Positions 34,428 to 42,945 of a stretch of DNA of 64,000 nucleotides are shown in pieces. The translations under genes were made by a program, and so were the position numbers. This DNA comes from Pseudomonas sp. ADAK13. GTDB taxonomy: Bacteria; Pseudomonadota; Gammaproteobacteria; Pseudomonadales; Pseudomonadaceae. The stretch lies in the NCBI RefSeq assembly GCF_012935715.1, contig NZ_CP052860.1:6014001-6078000 (forward strand), read 5' to 3'. A model generated the notes under the pieces. The model saw only the letters and a list, made by a program, of their open reading frames with translations. It was not told the origin of the DNA and made no database searches. The stretch's first letter is position 1. The number at the start of each line of letters is the position of its first letter.

Positions 34428-36251
34428 ATGTTTCGCACTTTGCGCAGTATCCCGCTGCTGGGTTGCCTGCTGGGCAGCATCGGCTGCCATGGCCAGCCAC
34501 CGGCCCCGCCGCCCATCCCCAAAGGCGACTACAGCGCAATCATCCGCTACCTGCAAAAACGCATCCCCGTTGAAATGGCCAGGCAAGGCACCGCCGGCCT
34601 GTCCATCGCGCTGGTCAACGGCCAGGAACTGATCTGGGCCCAAGGGTTTGGCGTTGCCGACAAAACCCTGGGCAAACCGGTCACCCCCAACACCGCCTTC
34701 CGCGGCGGTGCCCTCTCCAAACTGCTCACCGCCACCGCTGCCCTGCAACTGGTGGAGCAACAGCGGCTGGACCTCAACGCCCCGATCCAGGACACCCTGC
34801 GGGAATTCTACGTACGCTCGCGCTTTCACTCCGACCAGGCCGCCGCCGACCGCGACATCACCCTGCGCCGCCTGCTCAGCCACCAGTCCGGGCTGCCCAG
34901 TGAACACCTGCGGGACGTGCGCAACACCTTCGCCATGGGCCAGATGCCGATGCGCATTTCCGGGGTGTGGCTGAGCACGCCACCGGGCACCCAGGTGGCC
35001 TACTCCAACCTCGGCTACGCCCTGGCCGGTGCCGCTATCGAGCGCAGCAGCGGGCAAGACTTCGAAACCCGGTTGCAAAACAGCCTGCTCAAGCCGCTGG
35101 AGATGAACCAGTCGAGCTTCGTCGGTACCGGCGCGCAACCGGGTTTCCGCGCCCGGGGTTATGAAGACGGGATTGCCAGCGCCGACGCCCAGGTACGCGA
35201 CCTCGCCGCCGGTGGGTTGTGGACCAGCCCCAAAGACCTCAGCCACTACGTGCGGATGCTTTTTGCCCGGGGCCTCTACAAAGACAAACAGGTGCTGGGC
35301 AGCCCGTCGATTGATGAAATGTTCACCCGACAAAACACCGGCAACGCCCTGGATTTCGACTGCCAGATGGGCCTGGGATGGTTTCTCGCGCCCTGCGGTG
35401 ACGAGCCGGTGGCCCCAGGCATCCGCACCTATCAGCACAGCGGTGGCGGCGACGATTTCGCCGCGCAACTGACAATGCTGCCGGACCAGCAACTGGCCGT
35501 GATCGTGATGGCCAACGACAGCAACGCCGAAGAGCTGGTGGTGTCCCTGACCACCGACACCCTGCGCCTGATGCTTCAGGCCCAGACCGGCAACCCGGTG
35601 TGTGCCGACACCTGCCAGGAACCCACCCACGGGCTGAAAATTCGCCAGGTGCCCGCAGCCATCGACCGCACGCGCCTGGCCGGTTTCTATGCCACGGCCT
35701 GGGGCGTGTTCCGCATCAAGGATGAAAACGGCAAGTTGTATGGCGAGTTGGCCGACACCCGTTTCGAACTGCTGCGCGACGGCCAGGGCTGGCTGCGGGC
35801 ACAGCAGAAGTTCCTGGGTTTCTGGCTCAAGGACCTCGGCGAGTTGGGCCGCGTACAGCTGGATGTGGTGACGGTGCAAGGCCGCCAGATGCTCACCGCC
35901 CGCAGCCACGGCCAGCGGGTGCCGGTGGGCGAACGTATCGAACCGACGCCACTGAGCAACGCCTGGGCCGACACCATCGGCACCTATCAGGTGCTCAACA
36001 CCCATGAGCCCGACGCGCCCTTGAGCGGCATCAGCGTGCGCCTGGAAAACGGCTTCCTGGTGATCCGCGGCCAACTGCATGACGAGCCACTCACCGACTA
36101 CATCCTGCTGCCCGTGGACAACGCCCACGCGGTGCTGGCCGGCAACGGCTATGGCCTGGGCGACACCGTGAGCCGCCAGGTCAACGGCCTGAGCGCCTCC
36201 GGCTACCACTTCAAACGTACCGATTCTCCCCACAACCCCTTGAGCCTCTGA
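34428..36251 (+). CDS. Beta-lactamase-fold lipoprotein lacking the catalytic serine
   Basis: 607 residues; lipobox SIGC (Cys20). The serine-hydrolase (class C/esterase-like) fold is clear: GLSIALVNGQELIWAQGFGVAD, VTPNTAFRGG, AYSNLGYALAGAAIE (Y192, N194, the YxN motif) and QHSGGGDDF (H337, S338, G339). The SxxK motif, however, reads GGALSKLL with Ala95 in place of the nucleophilic Ser, while Lys98 is kept. The DNA is unambiguous (GCC). A C-terminal lipocalin-like region extends past residue 400. Probably a binding protein and not an enzyme. MipA follows six bases later. Confidence 0.85.
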   Translation: MFRTLRSIPLLGCLLGSIGCHGQPPAPPPIPKGDYSAIIRYLQKRIPVEMARQGTAGLSIALVNGQELIWAQGFGVADKTLGKPVTPNTAFRGGALSKLLTATAALQLVEQQRLDLNAPIQDTLREFYVRSRFHSDQAAADRDITLRRLLSHQSGLPSEHLRDVRNTFAMGQMPMRISGVWLSTPPGTQVAYSNLGYALAGAAIERSSGQDFETRLQNSLLKPLEMNQSSFVGTGAQPGFRARGYEDGIASADAQVRDLAAGGLWTSPKDLSHYVRMLFARGLYKDKQVLGSPSIDEMFTRQNTGNALDFDCQMGLGWFLAPCGDEPVAPGIRTYQHSGGGDDFAAQLTMLPDQQLAVIVMANDSNAEELVVSLTTDTLRLMLQAQTGNPVCADTCQEPTHGLKIRQVPAAIDRTRLAGFYATAWGVFRIKDENGKLYGELADTRFELLRDGQGWLRAQQKFLGFWLKDLGELGRVQLDVVTVQGRQMLTARSHGQRVPVGERIEPTPLSNAWADTIGTYQVLNTHEPDAPLSGISVRLENGFLVIRGQLHDEPLTDYILLPVDNAHAVLAGNGYGLGDTVSRQVNGLSASGYHFKRTDSPHNPLSL

Positions 36252-36257
36252 CCTCAC

Positions 36258-37061
36258 ATGAAGACCCTCCTGCGTTCAAAACCCCTGTGCCTGTCCCTGA
36301 CGTCACTGTGCCTGCTGGCCAGCGCCGACACCCTGCGGGCCGAAGATTGGGAATACACCCTCAAGGCCGGCGTGGCCAACCTGCCCCGCTACAGCGGCAG
36401 CGACGAGCGGGTGACCGCGCCGGTGCTGGGGGCGGCCATCGTCAGCCCGTGGGGGATTTTCCTCGACACCGACAAGGGCCTGGGCTGGGGGTATGACGGC
36501 GGCGGCGCGAGCTTCAGCGCCTACGTCGGCGCCAGCAGCTCACGCAAGGACGAGAGCAAAAGCGGCCGGCCGGGCTCGAAGAAACTCAAGGGCATGGGCG
36601 AGATCAAGACCCGCGCTCAGGTGGGTGTCAGTGGCAGCTATAACCTGGGCGGGGTGATTATCGGCGCGACCCTGGAACATGCGCTGAAGGAGGACGATCA
36701 CAAGGATTCCGGCAAGGCCTTCACCCATCTGGAGCTGAGCCTGGGCACCAACCTGTATGACGGCGACTACGGTTCGCTGGACGCCAGCCTCAGCAGCCAT
36801 TTTGGCGACAGCAACTACATGCAGACCTGGTACGGCGTCACCACCGGCCAGGCCGCGCAGAGTCGCTTCAAGGCCTACAAGGCCAGCGGTGGCAATATCA
36901 GCAACGGCATGAATGTGGTGTGGAGCTTGCCGATCAGCGAGCACACCAAGTTCTCGACCTTGCTGGACGTGCAGTACCTGGCCGACAAGGCCGGCCAAAG
37001 CCCGATTGTGGAGAGACGCTTGCAGACGTCGGTGATGGGGATGGTCGAGTACACCTTCTAA
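36258..37061 (+). CDS. mipA: MipA/OmpV-family outer-membrane protein
   Basis: 267 residues, signal peptide (about 1-24, ADTLRAED). The mature protein shows the MipA/OmpV beta-barrel pattern LKAGVANLPRYSGSDERVTAPVLGA and GLGWGYDGGGASFSAYVGAS, and ends with the C-terminal VMGMVEYTF strand. MipA links the outer membrane to peptidoglycan synthases (MltA, PBP1B) in E. coli. It sits in one operon with the inactive beta-lactamase-fold lipoprotein, which would itself fit a peptidoglycan-related role (inference). Confidence 0.85.
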   Translation: MKTLLRSKPLCLSLTSLCLLASADTLRAEDWEYTLKAGVANLPRYSGSDERVTAPVLGAAIVSPWGIFLDTDKGLGWGYDGGGASFSAYVGASSSRKDESKSGRPGSKKLKGMGEIKTRAQVGVSGSYNLGGVIIGATLEHALKEDDHKDSGKAFTHLELSLGTNLYDGDYGSLDASLSSHFGDSNYMQTWYGVTTGQAAQSRFKAYKASGGNISNGMNVVWSLPISEHTKFSTLLDVQYLADKAGQSPIVERRLQTSVMGMVEYTF

Positions 37062-37081
37062 TTGGGTAACCCAATCAATAA

Positions 37082-37168
37082 TGTGGGAGCTGGCTTGCCT
37101 GCGATGCAGGCACCTCGGTCTTTCAGTGAGACTGAGGTGATGCTATCGCAGGCAAGCCAGCTCCCACA
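37082..37168. repeat. REP/REPIN-type inverted repeat
   Basis: TGTGGGAGCTGGCTTGCC starts the left arm and the mirrored arm ends in CCAGCTCCCACA. An inner mirrored pair ACCTCGGTC/GACTGAGGT lies at the centre. It lies in the gap between convergent mipA and the rstB-like gene. The same family recurs at 42479, 53253 and at the end of the window. Confidence 0.85.
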
Positions 37169-37193
37169 TCTGATCTCCATCGTTCCTCACTCG

Positions 37194-38471
37194 TTACTCC
37201 ACATACGCCCACGTCATGCGGAACGACGCCCCGCCCCACTCCGAGTCCAGCACTTCAACCTGCCCGCCATGCCACTGGCACACGCGCTGCACCAGTGCCA
37301 GGCCCAGGCCGAAGCCGCCGGTGCGGCGGTCGCGGCTGGCATCCAGGCGCAGGAACGGTTCGAAAATCTTCGCCCGCCCTTCCACCGGCACGCCCGGGCC
37401 GTCGTCATTCACCCGGACTTCATAGCCGGCACCAAACTTCACCAGTGACACTTCCACGCGCCGGTCGGCGTAGCGAATCGCATTGCGCAACAGGTTGATC
37501 ACCGCCCGCGCCATAAAGCGCGGCTCGATGCGGATGTAGTCGACTTCGCAGGTGCGCAGCAGCAACTGCACCCCTTCCGCCTCGGCCTCCAGGGCGACGC
37601 TGCCAATCACGCTGTCGAGCCAGCTGTGGGCCTCGATGCTTTCCCGGGTGATCTGCGTGGCGCCACGCTCCAGGCTGGCGTAGGTCAACAGCTCCGAGAC
37701 CATTTCTTCCAGCTCGCCGAGGTCGGCGTACATGTCCTCGATCAGCGCGCGGCTTTGCCGTGGGTCGGCCTGTTGCTTGAGCTGGTCCAGTTCAAACGAC
37801 AACCGCGCGATCGGCGTGCGCAGCTCGTGGGAGACCGCGTTGGTCAACTCGCGCTGATTGGCGATCAGGCTTTCGATGCGCTCGGCCATTTGGTTGAAGT
37901 GCCCCGCCAGCTCGCGCACCGTGGAGCGGCGCGGCAGCAGGATGCGTGAGCCGAGGTCGTTGTCGCCGAAACGTTGCGCCGCCAGGCGGATGTGCTCCAG
38001 GTCGCGCCAATGGGGCCGAACCCAGAAATACAAAACAATCGCCAGGCACAGTCCGAGGAAACCGTACGCCCACATGTACAGCCACTTGGGTTCTTCCGGC
38101 AGTTTGATTTCGAGCATTTGCGGGCCGCCATCGATATCCACCAGGAACTCCATGAAGTCCCCCCGCACCAACAACTGCCCGGCGGCCAGCAACTGTTTCT
38201 CACGCTCGGTCATCGCCAGTTGGTCACGCTGTACCAGCGCCAGGCGCAGCCCATAGTGCGGTTGCAGTTCGGCCAGGCGTGCGGCCCGGGCGTCCCCTTT
38301 CACCGGGCGCAATTGCTCCACCAGCCCATACGCCGGGCCGCGCAGGGCCTCGCGGTTGTAGGTTTCGTTGGCCTCCGGCAGCAACTCGTCGAAGGTGTAG
38401 TTCACCAGCCAGATTGCCCCGGCCAGGCCGATGGCCAGGATGATATACAGACGCAGAAACAGCCGTAACAT
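37194..38471 (-). CDS. Sensor histidine kinase, RstB-like
   Basis: 425 residues with two membrane helices (about 4-24 and 133-150) around a periplasmic sensor of about 105 residues, then HAMP-like LAAQRFGDNDLGSRI, HisKA with LTNAVSHELRTPIARL (H215), and the ATPase domain (NLLRNAIRYA, DDGPGVP, RTGGFGLGLALVQRV). The layout matches RstB. The ATG follows the response-regulator stop directly (TAGATG), with GAGG inside the regulator's last codons, so translation is coupled. Signal unknown. Confidence 0.85.
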   Translation of the reverse strand: MLRLFLRLYIILAIGLAGAIWLVNYTFDELLPEANETYNREALRGPAYGLVEQLRPVKGDARAARLAELQPHYGLRLALVQRDQLAMTEREKQLLAAGQLLVRGDFMEFLVDIDGGPQMLEIKLPEEPKWLYMWAYGFLGLCLAIVLYFWVRPHWRDLEHIRLAAQRFGDNDLGSRILLPRRSTVRELAGHFNQMAERIESLIANQRELTNAVSHELRTPIARLSFELDQLKQQADPRQSRALIEDMYADLGELEEMVSELLTYASLERGATQITRESIEAHSWLDSVIGSVALEAEAEGVQLLLRTCEVDYIRIEPRFMARAVINLLRNAIRYADRRVEVSLVKFGAGYEVRVNDDGPGVPVEGRAKIFEPFLRLDASRDRRTGGFGLGLALVQRVCQWHGGQVEVLDSEWGGASFRMTWAYVE

Positions 38472-39179
38472 CTAGACCTCCCACGCAAACGGATTGAACA
38501 GGTAGCCCTTGCCCCAGATGGTCTTGATGCACACCGGCTCCCGGGGGTTGTCGTTGAGCTTGCCGCGCAGCTTGCTGATGTACACATCGACGCTGCGGTT
38601 GAGCCCGTCGAAGGCGATCCCGCGCATGCGGTTGAGAATGTCATCGCGGGAGAGGATTTTCCCGGCAGAGCTTGCCAGCAACCACAGCAATTCGAATTCC
38701 ATGGTGGTGAGGTCGATCTTCTCGCCGCCCAGGCTGACTACACGGCAACTGCGGTCGATGGCCAGCCGGCCGAACTCAAGGGAGCCGCGCACGGTGGGTT
38801 CCGGGGTCTGGCGGCGTTGCAGGGCACGCAGGCGGGCCAGCAGCACCGGCGGTTTGATCGGTTTGATCACGTAGTCGTCGGCGCCGGACTCCAGGCCGAG
38901 GATATGGTCCAGGTCGTCTTCCTTGGCGGTAAGGATCACGATAGGCGTGTCGGACACGTTACGAATTTCGCGGCACACATGCAGGCCGCTCTGGCCCGGC
39001 AGCATCAGGTCGAGCACGACGATCTTGGGCTTGAATTCCAGGAAAGCCGCCAGGGCCAGGTCGCCCCGGTGCACCGCCAACACCTCGAAGCCATGCTGGG
39101 ACAGGAAATGGGCAATCAGCCCTGCCAGCTTCTGATCGTCCTCCACGAGCAAGACCTTGCCGAGACCCAAGTTATCCAT
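38472..39179 (-). CDS. OmpR-family response regulator, RstA-like
   Basis: 235 residues: receiver with VEDD (about 12-15), phospho-acceptor VVLDLMLPGQSG (D57), IKPIKP; then the winged-helix DNA-binding domain with TTMEFELLWLLAS and VDVYISKLRGKLNDNPREPVCIKTIWGKGYLF. The paired kinase is immediately downstream. The ATG at 39179 opens the usual N terminus; a GTG at 39194 is in frame but less likely. A TATAAT box sits about 35 bases upstream. Confidence 0.87.
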   Translation of the reverse strand: MDNLGLGKVLLVEDDQKLAGLIAHFLSQHGFEVLAVHRGDLALAAFLEFKPKIVVLDLMLPGQSGLHVCREIRNVSDTPIVILTAKEDDLDHILGLESGADDYVIKPIKPPVLLARLRALQRRQTPEPTVRGSLEFGRLAIDRSCRVVSLGGEKIDLTTMEFELLWLLASSAGKILSRDDILNRMRGIAFDGLNRSVDVYISKLRGKLNDNPREPVCIKTIWGKGYLFNPFAWEV

Positions 39180-39214
39180 AAATTTCCAGTGCACGCGCGG
39201 ATTGAAGTGTGCGC

Positions 39215-39220
39215 ATTATA
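39215..39220 (-). promoter_or_regulatory. Candidate -10 element for the rstAB-like operon
   Basis: A perfect TATAAT on the minus strand, 36 bases upstream of the ATG at 39179. No good -35 is found at 17±1 bases, so it may need an activator. Confidence 0.4.
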
Positions 39221-39333
39221 GGTGGCAAGCTGACCAACTAAAGCAGCTGGCCATCACTGGCCGACGAAGCTTCATGCTTTTAAGAGTTTTTAACAAATAG
39301 CCTGCAATCTTTAACGCCATCACAGGGAGTTGT

Positions 39334-40533
39334 ATGCGCAAGGATTACCTGGCGTTCTTCATGTCGTTGTTCCTGTCCCGCCTCGCTGACCAGATTCTGT
39401 TGTTCATCGTGCCGTTGATCGTGTTCCAGACTACCAACAGCGTGTCCTGGGCCGGCCTCGCGTTTTTCGTCGAGTCTTTGCCGCGCTACCTGTCGTTCCC
39501 GGTGTGCGGGGCGTTGTGCGACAAGTATCCCGCCGTGCGCATCCTGCATATCAGTCAGGTATACCGGGCACTGGCCTGTGTGGCGGCGGTGCTGCTGTAC
39601 GGAATGTTCGACGGGATTTACTGGATTGTCATCCTTTCGGCCCTGTGCGGCGTGTTGACCACCCAGGGCATCATGGCCCGGGAAGTGTTGCTGCCGCATA
39701 TCTTCAAGCATTACAGCTATGCCAAGACCTTGTCCTATTCGCAGATTGCCGACCAGACCGGGCTGGTGCTGGGCCCCCTGGTGGCGGCGCTGATGCTGGA
39801 GGTGTGGGCGTGGCACTGGGTGGTCATGGGGATTGCCGGGTTGTTCCTGCTGGCAGACCTGGCCATGGGCATCTGGCAACGCAACACCACCGTCAATCTG
39901 GAGACTTTCGAGCAACACAATGACATCTGGCTGCAACCGCTGCGTATTGCCTTCGGGCATATCCGCGACCTGCCGGAGCTGAAAAAGATCATTGCCCTGG
40001 CGGTGGGCGTGAACCTGATCATCGGCGTGACCCTGGCCACTTCGGCGGCCATGGTCATCGGCCAATACGCCGCCGGCAAAGACACCTACGCCGGATTGCA
40101 GGCGGCGGGCGCGGTGGTGACCATTGTCATTCTGTTCTACCTGGCGCGTGCGTCGCTGCCGCTGAAGGTACTGGGCGGTTTGTCGTATTCGATGATTGCC
40201 GTGGGGGCGCTGATCACCGCCATCAGCCCCAACGTATGGGCGTATACCCTGGGCTTCCTGCTGGTGACCGGTTTCGACAAGATGTTCAACGTGTACATCC
40301 GCAGCACCCGCCAACGGGTGATCCCGGTCCGGGACTTTGGCAAGACGGTGGGCGTATTGACCTTGCTCAACAACCTCTCGCAGCCAGTGGCCGGGTTGTT
40401 GATTGCGCTGCTGGCGGCGCCGCTGGGGACGCAGACGGTGATCCTGCTGCTGGCCGGGATCACCGCATTGATCGGTGCAGCGGTTGCGTCAGGCTGGCAC
40501 GCCACTGTGAAAGCGGAACTCGACGTCCGTTGA
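39334..40533 (+). CDS. MFS-type permease
   Basis: 399 residues with about 12 hydrophobic segments (first: YLAFFMSLFLSRLADQILLFIVPLIVF), a short charged central loop near residues 180-215 (WQRNTTVNLETFEQHND), and no enzymatic motif. The loop GALCDKYPAVRIL after the second helix is MFS-like. The gene diverges from the rstAB-like operon, which may control it. Its 3' end overlaps the miaE 3' end by 45 bases on the opposite strand. Substrate unknown. Confidence 0.8.
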   Translation: MRKDYLAFFMSLFLSRLADQILLFIVPLIVFQTTNSVSWAGLAFFVESLPRYLSFPVCGALCDKYPAVRILHISQVYRALACVAAVLLYGMFDGIYWIVILSALCGVLTTQGIMAREVLLPHIFKHYSYAKTLSYSQIADQTGLVLGPLVAALMLEVWAWHWVVMGIAGLFLLADLAMGIWQRNTTVNLETFEQHNDIWLQPLRIAFGHIRDLPELKKIIALAVGVNLIIGVTLATSAAMVIGQYAAGKDTYAGLQAAGAVVTIVILFYLARASLPLKVLGGLSYSMIAVGALITAISPNVWAYTLGFLLVTGFDKMFNVYIRSTRQRVIPVRDFGKTVGVLTLLNNLSQPVAGLLIALLAAPLGTQTVILLLAGITALIGAAVASGWHATVKAELDVR

Positions 40534-41091
40534 TTCGATCAGCTCCTGCTCGGCAGCGCGCACCCGGTCGATGACCTGGGCAATGTCCTTGGCATCGCCG
40601 TACTGGTAAGCCAGTTTCAGGTAACCCTGGAAATGCCGGGCCTCGCTTTTCAGCAGGCCGAAGTAAAACTTGCCGAGTTCTTCGTCCAAATGCGGCACCA
40701 GTGCTTCGAAACGCTCGCAACTGCGAGCTTCGATAAACGCACCGACCACCAGGGTGTCCACCAGTTTGACCGGTTCATGGCTGCGCACCACTTTGCGCAA
40801 ACCTGACGCGTAGCGGCCGGCAGACAATTGGCGCAGCTCGATCTTGCGCTTCTTCATCAGGCGCATGACTTGCTCATGGTGCACCAGTTCTTCACGGGCC
40901 AGGCGCGACATCAGGTTGATCAGGTCGACATGGGAATGGTACTTGGCGATCAGGCTCAAGGCGGTGCTGGCGGCCTTGAATTCACAGTTCTTGTGGTCGA
41001 TCAGCAAGGTTTCCTGGTCGGCCAACGCGGCCTGGACCCAGCCGTCGGGGGTGCGGCAACCGAGGAATTCGTGGATTTCTGGCAGGTTCAT
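40489..41091 (-). CDS. miaE: tRNA-(ms2io6A)-hydroxylase MiaE
   Basis: 200 residues with the non-haem diiron helices of MiaE: DHKNCEFKAASTALSLIAKYHSHVDLINLMSRLAREELVHHEQV (E and ExxH ligands) and VVGAFIEARSCERFE ... SEARHFQGY. MiaE hydroxylates the isopentenyl group at A37 of tRNAs reading UNN codons. The ATG at 41091 gives the standard MNLPEIHEFLG start; the upstream in-frame extension is not typical. The 3' end overlaps the MFS gene. Confidence 0.93.
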   Translation of the reverse strand: MNLPEIHEFLGCRTPDGWVQAALADQETLLIDHKNCEFKAASTALSLIAKYHSHVDLINLMSRLAREELVHHEQVMRLMKKRKIELRQLSAGRYASGLRKVVRSHEPVKLVDTLVVGAFIEARSCERFEALVPHLDEELGKFYFGLLKSEARHFQGYLKLAYQYGDAKDIAQVIDRVRAAEQELIESTDVEFRFHSGVPA

Positions 41092-41165
41092 CGGGCTCAC
41101 GGGCAAAGAATCACAAAAAGGGCCGCGATTATACCGACCACACCGCAGACCGCCAGCCACCGGGC

Positions 41166-41179
41166 TTGATGTGCATCAA
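41166..41179 (+). promoter_or_regulatory. Anr/FNR box
   Basis: TTGAT-GTGC-ATCAA matches the Anr/FNR consensus TTGAT-N4-ATCAA at every conserved base. Its centre (41172.5) lies about 42 bases before the expected start of transcription set by TATAGT at 41204-41209, the class II position. It controls the universal stress gene downstream. Confidence 0.88.
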
Positions 41180-41203
41180 CATGACGTGTGCCGGGCAGCA
41201 ACT

Positions 41204-41209
41204 ATAGTT
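41204..41209 (+). promoter_or_regulatory. -10 element of the Anr-controlled promoter
   Basis: TATAGT placed 24 bases after the Anr box gives a predicted transcript start near 41215, about 28 bases before the ATG of the stress gene. A -35 element is not needed in this class of promoter. Confidence 0.6.
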
Positions 41210-41242
41210 GTTCCACGCCCACCTTTTTTGGAGAACCCGATC

Positions 41243-42103
41243 ATGCAAGCCATCCGCAGCATCCTGGTGGTCATCGAGCCCGAGCATTCGGAAAGCCTGG
41301 CCCTCAAGCGCGCCAAGCTGATTGCCGGGGTAACGGGGGCGCACCTGCATTTGCTGGTGTGCGACAAAAAGCACGAGCATTCGGCGATGTTGAGCCTGCT
41401 CAAGGCGGGTTTGCAGGAGGATGGCTACAGCGTCACCACCGAACAGGCGTGGAATGACAGCTTGCATGAAACCATCATCGACGTGCAGCAGGCCGAGGGT
41501 TGTGGGTTGGTGGTCAAGCAGCACTTTGCTGACAGCCCGCTGAAAAAAGCACTGTTGACGCCGGCGGACTGGAAGCTGATGCGTTACTGCCCTACGCCCG
41601 TTCTGCTGGTGAAAACCTCCAGGCCGTGGGCGGGTGGGGTGATCTTGGCGGCCATTGACGTGGGGAATTCCGATGCCGAGCACCAGGCTCTGCATAATTC
41701 GATCATTGATCACGGGTTTGATATCGCCAGCCTGGCCAAGGCGCAGTTGCATGTGATCAGTGCGCATCCTTCGCCGATGCTGTCGGCGGCGGATCCGGTG
41801 TTTCAGCTCAAGGAGACGATCGAGGCGCGGTATCGTGAGCAGTGCAAGGCGTTTCAGGCGGAGTTTGATATTGATGATACCCACCTGCATATCGAGGAAG
41901 GGCCGGCGGATGTGTTGATTCCTCATGCGGCGCACAAGTGGCAGGCGGCGGTGACCATTATTGGTACGGTGGCGCGTACCGGGATTTCCGGGGCGTTGAT
42001 CGGGAATACGGCGGAGGTGGTGCTGGATGCGGTGGACAGTGATGTGTTGGTGCTTAAGCCGCAGGAGTTGATGGATCATCTGGAAGAGCTGGCTAATGGG
42101 TGA
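41243..42103 (+). CDS. Tandem-domain universal stress protein
   Basis: 286 residues, two UspA domains. The first starts RSILVVIEPEHSESLALKRAKLIAGVTGAHLHLLV; the second ends with the nucleotide-binding pattern GTVARTGISGALIGNTAEVVLDAVDSDVLVLKP. GGAGA precedes the ATG. Anr-activated Usp proteins aid anaerobic survival in P. aeruginosa, and the exact Anr box upstream supports the same here. The start is fixed by the site and by the match to Usp N termini; the long in-frame upstream extension is antisense to miaE. Confidence 0.92.
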   Translation: MQAIRSILVVIEPEHSESLALKRAKLIAGVTGAHLHLLVCDKKHEHSAMLSLLKAGLQEDGYSVTTEQAWNDSLHETIIDVQQAEGCGLVVKQHFADSPLKKALLTPADWKLMRYCPTPVLLVKTSRPWAGGVILAAIDVGNSDAEHQALHNSIIDHGFDIASLAKAQLHVISAHPSPMLSAADPVFQLKETIEARYREQCKAFQAEFDIDDTHLHIEEGPADVLIPHAAHKWQAAVTIIGTVARTGISGALIGNTAEVVLDAVDSDVLVLKPQELMDHLEELANG

Positions 42104-42116
42104 GGCTTTTGGGGGG

Positions 42117-42939
42117 GCATATCCGTTTTTTGGGTGATGGCTTCGATGGGTTCCGCTCTTACAGCGGGTCACTTTTGAAAGGAGCCCAAAAGTAACCAAA
42201 AGGCTCTTGCCCCACCACTCGGCACCTCGCTAATGCTCGGTGTGCCCTCACTCCGGTACTACTCCGCGGGCCGCCGCGACGGGGCGTCCCTGCCCCGTCG
42301 CGGCTAAACCGGCGTCCTGCCGGTTTACCCGCTCCGTACTACCTGCGTTCGGCCAGCGTGGTTTAACGGGGCGCCTAGGATCAAGATCAAAAGCAGATCA
42401 AGAACACAGCGGCCTACAGGCCGGCTTGAGTGGTGTGAAGCAAAGGCAAAATCAAAATCTAAAGCGGGCACGATCCCCTGTAGGAGCTGGCTTGCCTGCG
42501 ATGGCATCACCTCGGTGCATCTGAAAAACCGAGGTGTCTGCATCGCAGGCAAGCCAGCTCCTACAGAAAAGCAGAGCTGCAGCAGTTTCAGATTTGGTTT
42601 TCGCTTTGGCTTTTGATCTGGCTTCTACCACTCAAGCCGGCCTGTAGGCCGCTGTGCTGTAGATTTTGATCTTGATCTGGCCCTGACTGCCCCAATAAGC
42701 CCGAGGCCGAACGCAGGGATTGAGGAGCGGGTAAACCGGCAGGACGCCGGTTTAGCCGCGCCCGGGCCGGGCCGCCCCGTCGCGGCGGCCCGCGGAGCAA
42801 TGCCGGAGTGAGGGAACACCGAGCCTTAGCGAGGTGCCGACAGGCGGGGCAGAGCCCTTTGCTTACTTTGGGGCTTTTCCAAAGTGAGTCGCTGTAAGAG
42901 CGAAACCATAGGTGGCCGTTACCCGAATAACGGATATGC
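42117..42939. repeat. Large nested imperfect palindrome (two arms of about 320-350 bp around a REP element)
   Basis: The sequence from about 42117 (GCATATCCGTT) to 42463 is mirrored by about 42590-42939 (ending AACGGATATGC). Landmarks pair in order: CGCTCTTACAGCG, CGGCACCTCGCTAA, CTCACTCCGG, CCGCGGGCCGCCGCGACGGG, CTAAACCGGCGTCCTGCCGG, CTGCGTTCGGCC and CAGCGGCCTACAGGCCGGCT. The two arms differ at many positions, so it is old. It fills nearly all of the 842 bases between the convergent usp and DUF1289 genes. No gene is supportable in it. Confidence 0.9.
42479..42565. repeat. REP/REPIN-type inverted repeat at the centre of the palindrome
   Basis: TGTAGGAGCTGGCTTGCC is mirrored by GGCAAGCCAGCTCCTACA, with inner ACCTCGGT/ACCGAGGT pairing. 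It belongs to the family at 37082 and 53253 but with TGTAGGAG in place of TGTGGGAG. Confidence 0.85.
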
Positions 42940-42945
42940 ACTCAA

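Noticed and set aside
34428..36251. An active AmpC-type beta-lactamase or resistance gene.
   Set aside because: The catalytic serine is Ala95, and the protein is far longer than AmpC.
33492..36257. A 921-codon minus-strand frame across the cytochrome and beta-lactamase-fold genes.
   Set aside because: It spans two well-supported plus-strand genes and their gap, with no motif or ribosome site.
37082..37168. CRISPR repeat.
   Set aside because: Copies are single, far apart and mirrored, with no spacers or cas genes.
42240..42520. Short open frames inside the large palindrome.
   Set aside because: They coincide with mirrored repeat arms, lack ribosome sites and read as Pro/Arg/Ala-rich noise.
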